A stretch of 64,000 bases of DNA from Chloranthus sessilifolius (Eukaryota; Streptophyta; Magnoliopsida; Chloranthales; Chloranthaceae): assembly GCA_021018995.1 (NCBI GenBank), contig CM037597.1:32552936-32616935 (forward strand), written 5' to 3'. Below are positions 56,900 to 64,000 of the stretch, one piece after another; within the stretch, counting starts at the first letter, position 1; each line of letters opens with the position of its first letter. The translations under genes and the position numbers were made by a program. The notes under the pieces were generated by a model, which was given only the letters and a program-made list of their open reading frames with translations, had not been told where the DNA came from and searched no databases.

Positions 56900-58555
56900 T
56901 CAACTAAAGGCGAGTTAGTGACATAATCAATTAAAATATACCTCCTAAATAGAAGGCACTTATCATTTAACATATTCTCTTCCAGTAATAGAGGGGGTCC
57001 ATCCAATTCTGAACAGAGCTTGATATGAGTGAAGATTAGCTCTTAAAGGTGGGATCTACGATTTGATAATAGCCATCAGTTCTCTCATGGAAGCTGGGTG
57101 ATGACTTTAATTCGACAAATAATGTAACCCAATCACGTTACACGACACCCTAAGATCCAATTGGAACCCAATTACGCACTGCATCGAAATCAGAAAGAAC
57201 TTTTATATGATAAAATTAGAAAAACTAAATAAAAAACAATAGTATACAGATCATTATCAATTCCAAATTCTCGATTCAATAGGACATAAGATCTCCACGC
57301 CATATTAGCACTAAAACACAATCAGAAGTCCCAAGTGTTACAGAATTCAACTTTGAATGGAAGAAGTAACACCCTAAATAAAGAATTTATAAAAGTATAA
57401 ACAGAATTAAAAAAATAAAACTTACAAGACATGAGATAAGAGAATCCCATAACGCAAATGAACAACAACACGACTTGTTTTTTCCCTTCCTCGACGAGGT
57501 CTCAAACTGTCTGCCTCCCTGAACTCATTTCCAACACTCAATCAATCGATCAATCAACAAATCAATTGATCAATCGATCTTCGTAAGACCATGAAACTCG
57601 GTTTTTGAGAGAAAAACCAATCGACTTTGCCTGAGATAAAATGATCGTTCACTTAGGAAAACAAAAACATAAATAATCGAAAAATGTGAATTGTTCACTT
57701 ACGAAGTCAAAGTCCTTGGCGACGGCTTTGGCCTGAGATCCCTACCAAATCAGGCGAACGATCTAATTCGATTCACCAAAACTTAAGCCAAAATAAAAAG
57801 GAAATTACCTAGAAAGTAACATAAATCTCGAATTCGACCTTCCATGTTGTGATTTTCGGCTCCAAATCTCCATTTCGATCTGCCAACCCTATCCTAATGC
57901 CAAATTTCGATCTCCAAACCCTAGCACACTCTGCGTCAAACCATTGAAGGTCATATCGCAAGAAAACAGATTTCGAAGAGCTTGTTTTGATTATATAAAC
58001 AATTTGGAAGAGCTTGGTCCAAATTTAGATCTACAAACCTCGATTCATCTCAAACCCTAGCTCTCTGCTTCAAATCTAGAAACCTCGATTCATCTCAAAC
58101 CCTAGCTCTCTGCTTCAAATTATTCAGAGAGCTCTCTCCGTCAAAGCTCAAACCCTAAATGAAGTTGATGATAGGAGAAAAAGAATATGAAGGATCCAAG
58201 GGAATCGATAGCATTCTGTTAGGCTTCCTCTTTGAAATCGGAGCTCAAACCCTAACCTAGCCGATGATCGAATTATGAATCAAATCCCAGCTCAGATGCC
58301 ATCGAATCTGAACCAAAATCGGAGCTCAAATCTGGAGTGAGGAGATCAAATCGGAGCCCAAATCCCAATTGTTAGGGTTCGTCTTTAAAATTGGAGCTCA
58401 AACCCCCCAATCTAGCTGATGATAGGAGAAATGAATACGAAGGATAGGTAATTGAAAGCTGATGATAGGAGGAATGGAGTCGGTTTGAGTTGATTTTATA
58501 GGGAAATAGTTTTTATTAAGTGCTAAAGAGAAGTAGGCAGGCCTGTACACTAAAA
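56900..58555. other. Right interior of the CACTA element: leader-like DNA with short duplications
   Basis: No exon was identified. From about 57,480 on, the minus strand resembles plant 5' leaders (many AAACCCTAG/CTAGGGTTT). A 43-bp piece (AACCTCGATTCATCTCAAAC...) is tandemly duplicated at 58,035-58,121. GGAGCTCAAAYCCTAA and GATGATAGGAG words recur at 58,160-58,480. Confidence 0.45.
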
Positions 58556-58559
58556 TGCT

Positions 58560-58830
58560 AACGGAGACGGGTTGAAGTTAGTCTCTATTGGTGTTAAGGG
58601 AGACTTTTAGAGACGGCTTTTCGTGTAGTCTCTAAAGTTTTCACCATTCTATCCATGAAGTGAACTTTATGGAGATGGTTATGATCGTCTCTATATATTA
58701 TTTTATATAAGGAGACGGCTTTAACCGTCTCTAATAAAAGCATCTGAGACGGCTTTTGAATGGCTGTCTTCAATAGGTGATTATTGGAGACGGCTTCGAA
58801 AAGCCGTCTCCAATAACGGTCTCCAAAAGT
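58560..58830. repeat. Right subterminal palindromes of the CACTA element
   Basis: GGAGACGG...CCGTCTC hairpins near 58,561-58,630, 58,690-58,735 and 58,783-58,815. Mirror of the left end. Confidence 0.85.
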
Positions 58831-58865
58831 CTTTTTTTTTGTAGTGATCATAAAGATAGGGGCGA

Positions 58866-59029
58866 GTGACAGAAGGAGTCTAATTTTGGTACATTTGCAC
58901 ACCATAGGGGATTAGTTAACATTATGGATAGTTTAGGTGCTTTAGGTGTGACGGAAGGAGTCTAATTTTGGTACATTTGCACACCATAGGGGATTAGTTA
59001 ACATTATGGATAGTTTAGGTGCTTTAGGT
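58866..59029. repeat. Tandem duplication, 82-bp unit, just outside the CACTA element
   Basis: GTGACRGAAGGAGTCTAATT and the following sequence are repeated almost perfectly (first copy 58,866-58,947, second 58,948-59,029), beginning 20 bp from the transposon end. The few differences imply a recent event. Confidence 0.95.
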
Positions 59030-59288
59030 GCTTTGAGGTGAAAGTTCGGGTTGGTTTTTGAAATTTTTCCTGAAAATTATCTAATAGTTGGGGGTGAATC
59101 AAGACAACCTACTTGCACGGTTGTTTCATGTGATGTGACTATCAAATTTAGCATTGAGTTATTTAATCCATGAGACCAGGGATTTCAAGTCAGATATATA
59201 TCGACATATTGGCTGGATCTTAGGCCAATAGGTATTTGATATATTGGATACATATCGTCCAGACTGGCCAATATTTAGGCCCCCTTTT

Positions 59289-59520
59289 ATTTGGGTGCCC
59301 ACTTTCCGGCAACCATTCTTTTTTTTTTTTTTTGTGGAATTTGAAGATCCTTCCTTACAAGATATTTCCTTTTTGCTCCACTAAATAGACTTTCCGGCAA
59401 CCTACTTTCCTTACGAGATCCACTTTCCGGCAGCCTACTTTCGCACAGGAGGTCTCTCATTTGAGAGTATCAAACTAATGAAGTTTTTTTTTTAAATCTT
59501 AAATAAGTGGGCACCCAAAT
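59289..59520. mobile_element. MITE-like unit with 16-bp perfect inverted ends
   Basis: ATTTGGGTGCCCACTT at 59,289-59,304 is perfectly repeated in reverse at 59,505-59,520; total about 232 bp, non-coding, with three internal CTTTCCGGCAACC words. No clear target duplication is seen, so the family is open. Confidence 0.45.
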
Positions 59521-59523
59521 AGT

Positions 59524-59614
59524 AAAATTGAGTGGGCGTCCAACTACCATGGAAATGCAAAAAAAAGGAAATTGAGTGAGTACCCAACTACCATAGAAAT
59601 GCCAAAAAAAAGGA
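59524..59614. repeat. Two 45-bp tandem units
   Basis: AAATTGAGTGRGYRYCCAAC...A-run, twice, directly beside the MITE-like unit. Four or five differences between copies. Confidence 0.85.
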
Positions 59615-60454
59615 TTCCCACGTGTAAATGGTAGGCCGAACAATAAACCGTGGGTGGAAATACATGCACAATGTAATTATTATATACCTTTATATCTATA
59701 TAAATAAGAAAAGAAGTCTTAACTACTTAGATATATTTCATTTTTAGAAGATTAGAAATGTTAATGTTTAAAATATTCAGGATATAATCGAGTGTAATGT
59801 AAAGTAGCTACATCTACCTTACTCATGACACATGAAATGTTAAAGATTGCTCAAATCAAATAGGGCAACTCATCATAGATTCTAATGGAATGAGTGTGTT
59901 CTTTCGTAGTTTTGTGACAGGTGGACCTTACCCTCCATTTGTTACCCTAAAAAATTGGGGTTGAGCAGATGATTCAAACAGTTTGACCAATCTAATTTTT
60001 CGTTGTGCATACGGTTTGCAACCCATGCACGGTTTGCAACCCTTCCTGGAAAATGTATTAATGAGGCTTAGAATCTTTCGTTCAGGTTAATTTTTAGGCT
60101 TGTATAGAGTGACTAGTGCACTTCATGGCCATTGATACGTGCACGGATCTTCATGCTCTTTAAGGCCACTTGTTTCTCAAGGTCCGTGTGGTTCATAGCT
60201 TGCATTGGTTAGACAATTTTCTTTTAATTAATTTAGTACAATTGGCCTTCACTTGGCAAGCCACTTGTGCACCATGTGCATTATCTTTATGACTCCATAT
60301 GAACATAATAACCAAGTTTGGATGTTGTAATCATTCAATGGGGTGTCAATCTGATTTAGTTCAGGTAAATTGAGAAAATATTTAAGAATTTTTTTAAATA
60401 ATTAGAGTTTAAAATAGTAATAATTTATTAAAGCATACAAAAATATAAATTAAC

Positions 60455-60860
60455 CACTACGTCAAAATGAGGAATATAAGACTATAGCAATAGAAAATAA
60501 ACCACGGCTTAAAAGAGCAATGGAATATTCCACTGCTTGAAATAGTGGTTTAAGTTACAAAACAATGATTTTATAACTTAAAATACTGTCACGTGCCACT
60601 CAATCCCCTGGTCACGTGCAAACCTATCGGGCAACCTACAAAACCGTCGCCTCTCTCAGCAACCTCATTTGAAACCAAAGCCTCTCTCTCCTCTTCCTCT
60701 CTCTCGACAAACCCTAGATTTTTCCCTATTTCAGCTCAAATCGAAGCTCTCAACTTATTTTTAAGCCGCATTTCTGCTCAGATCGAAGCTCTCAACTTCC
60801 CCCAATTCAGCTGAGATCGAAGCTCTCACCTTTCCCTATTTCAGATCAAATCAACGGCTA
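60455..60860. repeat. Repeat-family segment with palindrome and short tandem units
   Basis: CACTACGTCAAAA at 60,460 is followed by an imperfect palindrome of about 55 bp (60,499-60,553, arms AAACCAC.GCTTAAA / TTGAAATAGTGGTTT) and a CT-rich leader shared with 25,260-25,560. Then come three units of TCAGATCGAAGCTCTCAACTT (about 60,735-60,830). The start resembles a transposon end, but the other end was not found. Confidence 0.4.
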
Positions 60861-62225
60861 GATTTACATATCAATAAAGCAATTTTCATATCTGGTCCAG
60901 TGCTTGGTATGAGATCTTCTCTTCATCCTTATTCTTGAACTCACTCAGATCTGAGATGCGGATCAAATATGTTTTTATCTGACTTTTTTTTTTGCGATCT
61001 TTTTTTATCTGATTTTTTTCCCTTTTTTACTTATTTATAGATTATGCATTTGATTCAACGGAATTTGTGTTTCTCATACCTAATTTCACAGAATTTGACG
61101 ATCATAGCAGTTTTGGACGCTTAAAATAAACTTCCCAAAAGGTAAAAAATGTGTTCTTCTTTCCTTCATTTTCAAATGTTTTGAGTTCCAGTTTCTAATG
61201 ATTTGAGGTTGTTTAGATCTGTGGATTTTTTTGCGATTTTTAGTCCCGAATGGTGACATTTTTATGATCGTCTAATAATATTCCTATTATTTCAATATCC
61301 GTTGTCCAAAAGATTGGACAAAAAATAATCTTTACCATCTGATTCAAATCAATCAATGATTTTCAGCTGTGATTAGTGATGAATATTTTGATATTTTTTG
61401 TTTTATTTCGATTAACTTCCGTAAGTTCAAAGACTGAATGTGATTTTATTTTATTTTTATAGAAAAATTGTGAATAGTTTTAGATTCCGGTTAGTGGTTT
61501 GTCACCATTGACCGAATCTAGTTCACTTGGAGTAGAATGAGTTTTAGAGTAAAACCATAATATATTTAATTTTTTATTCCTTTAGTGTTGAAAATTTGAA
61601 AAATCTGGGATGGTGGATTTAGATCACTTCCGAGACATATTTTTTATATTTTTAAATTAAATTATCCATATATGAATAGGACCGAACCGAATCCCGAAAT
61701 AGTTCGGGTTTACTAGGACCCCTAGCAAATTGGGTTACCCTGACAGAAACACATTTGTCTTTACTCCATTATTAAGTGCCAAATTTGGCTGTCTGCTCTT
61801 AAGTTTTCCTGTTTTCAGGTTTTAATTCTCAATTTACTTCACACATAGTAGACAACTATAGGCCTGCCTACCTTGTTAAGAAGCAACCTAGCAAGCAGTT
61901 TTTTTCTCCTCTATATATGGATAATTGCACATTGATAGTTTACTACTTTTTTTTGCCAATATAAAGTTGGGTGTTTTATCTTTTTTTCTGTGATTTTTAG
62001 TCCTGAATGGTTAAATTGTAGGTATATTAGTACATGTGCTTGCATGGTTTAGAGTAACTTGATTTATGATGAAATTTAAGATTTTGAAATCTATTTTATC
62101 ATTATTATTAATAATAGAAGTGTGGTAGAACTATTAACAACTATCAACCATCGCTAGCCCCCACCAGAAGCAAATCCTGACTATACCCCTAGTTGTACAT
62201 ATGCGAGACATAGCCTTGTTATTTG

Positions 62226-62610
62226 AAAGAGTAAGGCTAGTGCGAAGGCTAAGCATAGGGTCATGACACATGCTCTGTGTGAACTACTCTAATTGACTAC
62301 TCTTATGACTGGTTGATTGGACTCAAGGCTAGCCTATGAATGTGTATAATGACAATAAAATTGCATCACATATTGCCAACGATCTATATTCCATGAAAGG
62401 ATCAGCATATTGAAATAGATTGTCACTACAGTCAAGCTAAAATGACAAACAATGGGATCACCACTCTCTACGTTTAAGTCTATGCATTAGCTGACTGGCA
62501 TGTTCACTAAGGCACTTAGGAAAATATGTTGGATCGGATCATTTCCAAGTTTGGCATCAATGAACTTAAGAACCAGTTGAGGATGTACGCTTTGGAGTTA
62601 AATTATTGAA
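62226..62610 (+). pseudogene. Copia-type RNase H relic
   Basis: The plus strand reads AKHRVMTHALCELL (Ty1/copia RNase H helix, usually EYRAMA...CELLWL), then NDNKIASHIANDL (CDNKAAI.IA). After several frame changes it reads GMFTKALRK and SKFGINELKNQLR, the end of copia pol. All pieces are in the right order, and at least three frameshifts and several stops are present. It would degrade RNA in RNA-DNA hybrids; this copy is dead. Confidence 0.75.
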
Positions 62611-62627
62611 TAGAGGTAGATAGGGAA

Positions 62628-62840
62628 CAATAGTTTCATTGATGGCATGTAGGGATTAATTCATCCCTTTCTTTTCAATATATAAATATGTGATATTAGG
62701 GGCATGCAGTCTATTGCTTGTCCCTCTCTCTTTGTAGCTTATGATTTCAGCCCTCTCTTTCTAGGTTCTCTCTCTCTCTCTCTGATTTCTTCTTCCTCTT
62801 AATTTCTATTTATTTATTTTTGGTTTCTTCATCAAAAATG
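62628..62840 (+). mobile_element. Probable start of the 3' LTR of the Copia relic
   Basis: Directly after the RNase H relic lies AT-rich DNA with TATATAAATATG (about 62,678) and a CT-rich stretch (62,725-62,800), as expected for U3/R of a Copia LTR. The exact ends are not visible. Confidence 0.35.
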
Positions 62841-64000
62841 CTAAACCCTAATCTTACATCAAAATTTGCATTTGGCATCCCTGTTCCCAAAGACTGAATA
62901 GGATACATTGTCCGATAAAGCTACTCGTTTTTTTCTAGATTATGGGGAAACCCAACATGACCCACGAGCTCGACATCTCAAAAGTTTCTAGCTTTGGCTC
63001 TTTTTTTGAGAATTTTAGAATTCCTTATTGGACAGTGTTATATGGAGGACAAATTTTATGCAGACAAAGTGCAGGCAGCTGATTTGCATAAATTTCTTGA
63101 GTCTTGGCCCATTATCCGGGGGCTTTAATTACCTTTTGTTCCTAATCTGGCACCAATTGACATGTAAGATTTACTCAATTCTCCAAGCTGGTATCTGAAA
63201 TTGATGATTTTTATCAGCCACAACCTATAGTTGATGAGCCGTCCCTTATTCAAATGTATGTGAGGAGATCCATTGTTGAATCTCCTCACACACAAGCTCT
63301 CAACAGATTCAAAGTGTTACGGCTTATGACATATTGCAGCCTATATCTATTTAACCTCCTCTCCTTTGGCATTCTCATCATCTCGACGCGCTCTAGTTTA
63401 TGTGGAAAAAGTTAAGAAAAGGAAGATAATGATGATTAATACATTCATGCATTCAATTATTATTTGTTGAGATACATTATGATTGCTGCTAATTAGATAT
63501 TAGACAAATTTTGACCTTAGACTATGAGACCTACTGAAGTTAGCTGATTAAATAACCCGTGTTAATTCAGTGAAAAAGGGACCATACATGCATAAAGCAT
63601 TATTAATGACTACCATTTATTTTTCTAATACACTCCTGGAGTAGCTGGTGAATGAGAAGGATACTGAAATTAATCCCTACTGACTGCCTTTCTTGAGCAA
63701 GTCAATCACCTTAATGCTTTCCACTTTGACTCTTCCTTTGCCGAGATTTTTTCTTCTTCTTTTTTCCCCTTCTTTGCAACTCATTATTATTTCATGATTG
63801 ACAGATGGGTTGTTTCTTTTTTGAGCTGCTATAAGGTGACTGACCAGCTATTCAATTCTGACACCACATTGAAAACCATCTCTACCATGTGATTAAGAGC
63901 CTAAAAATAGAAAAAAATGAACGCCTGCCATGTGATTGTTCAAATCTATGTCAGCTATTCATTTTTTGTCCCTATAGACTCTTAATCACATGCTATATAT
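62841..64000. other. Intergenic DNA, possible Copia linker remnant near 63,180-63,330
   Basis: No gene is seen. A plus-strand stretch translating to DDFYQPQPIVDEPSLIQMYV, then RRSIVESPHTQALNRF resembles the integrase-to-RT linker of Copia elements, but there is no domain to confirm it. A GACTCTTAATCACATG-type word occurs twice near the right edge (63,886-63,900 and 63,977-63,992). Confidence 0.3.

Larger units (their letters stand above)
49422..58846. mobile_element. Non-autonomous CACTA transposon with captured gene fragments
   Basis: Left end CACTACAAAA at 49,422, right end TTTTTTTTTGTAGTG at 58,846, both flanked by ATC (49,419-49,421 and 58,847-58,849), the 3-bp duplication typical of CACTA elements. 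Subterminal GGAGACGGCTTT/AAGCCGTCTCC palindromes fill about 0.3 kb at each end. No transposase domain is seen in the 9.4-kb interior. Instead there are exon-like pieces of host genes, all readable on the minus strand, with intron sequence kept, so capture was at the DNA level. Confidence 0.9.

Overview
This is a window of plant nuclear DNA. The evidence is plant-type LTR retrotransposons (Tat/Ogre-like Ty3/gypsy, Del/Tekay-like chromoviruses, a Copia relic), a CACTA DNA transposon carrying exons of plant housekeeping genes, and many TA, A-rich and palindromic repeats. I found no intact host gene. The species cannot be named from the sequence; an angiosperm is most likely. All identifications come from reading translations by eye, with no database search.

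Left third (1-23,119): a stack of nested retrotransposons, nearly all on the minus strand. Element C (Ogre-like Tat) is oldest: 5' LTR 21,511-23,119, PBS, leader, gag, protease, a candidate intron, RT and dual RNase H. It is cut just after its plant-type RNase H by chromovirus element B (LTR 10,677-12,773, gag, start of protease). B is cut in its protease by element A (Tat-like; 2.6-kb LTR 6,296-8,899, gag, protease, linker). A is cut by a plus-strand solo LTR (2,528-4,093) of the same family as C's LTR. The 3' halves of A, B and C lie left of the window.

Middle (23,120-48,639): repeat-rich DNA with an RNase H relic, then element F. Only F's 3' part and 3' LTR (37,896-39,520) are seen, together with two decayed genes antisense to F: a DUF7745-like gene (28,360-31,900), split by solo LTR G (28,468-30,321), and an eight-exon plant mobile domain (PMD) gene (32,356-35,860). 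F abuts the 3' half of chromovirus D (integrase, chromodomain, an extra ORF after pol, 3' LTR 43,224-45,860), which sits in another chromoviral LTR (E, to 48,639).

Right third (48,640-64,000): a complete non-autonomous CACTA element (49,422-58,846, 3-bp target duplication ATC) with fragments of at least four unrelated host genes on one strand: a CCCH zinc-finger/ankyrin protein, phosphoglycolate phosphatase, NADP-malic enzyme and the SNARE YKT6. Repeat-rich DNA with a Copia RNase H relic follows.

The most unusual theme is palindromes. Almost every LTR family here has an array of short palindromes or hairpins upstream of its TATA box. Each family uses its own sequence, and the same sequence recurs inside several elements, including in front of both antisense genes of element F.
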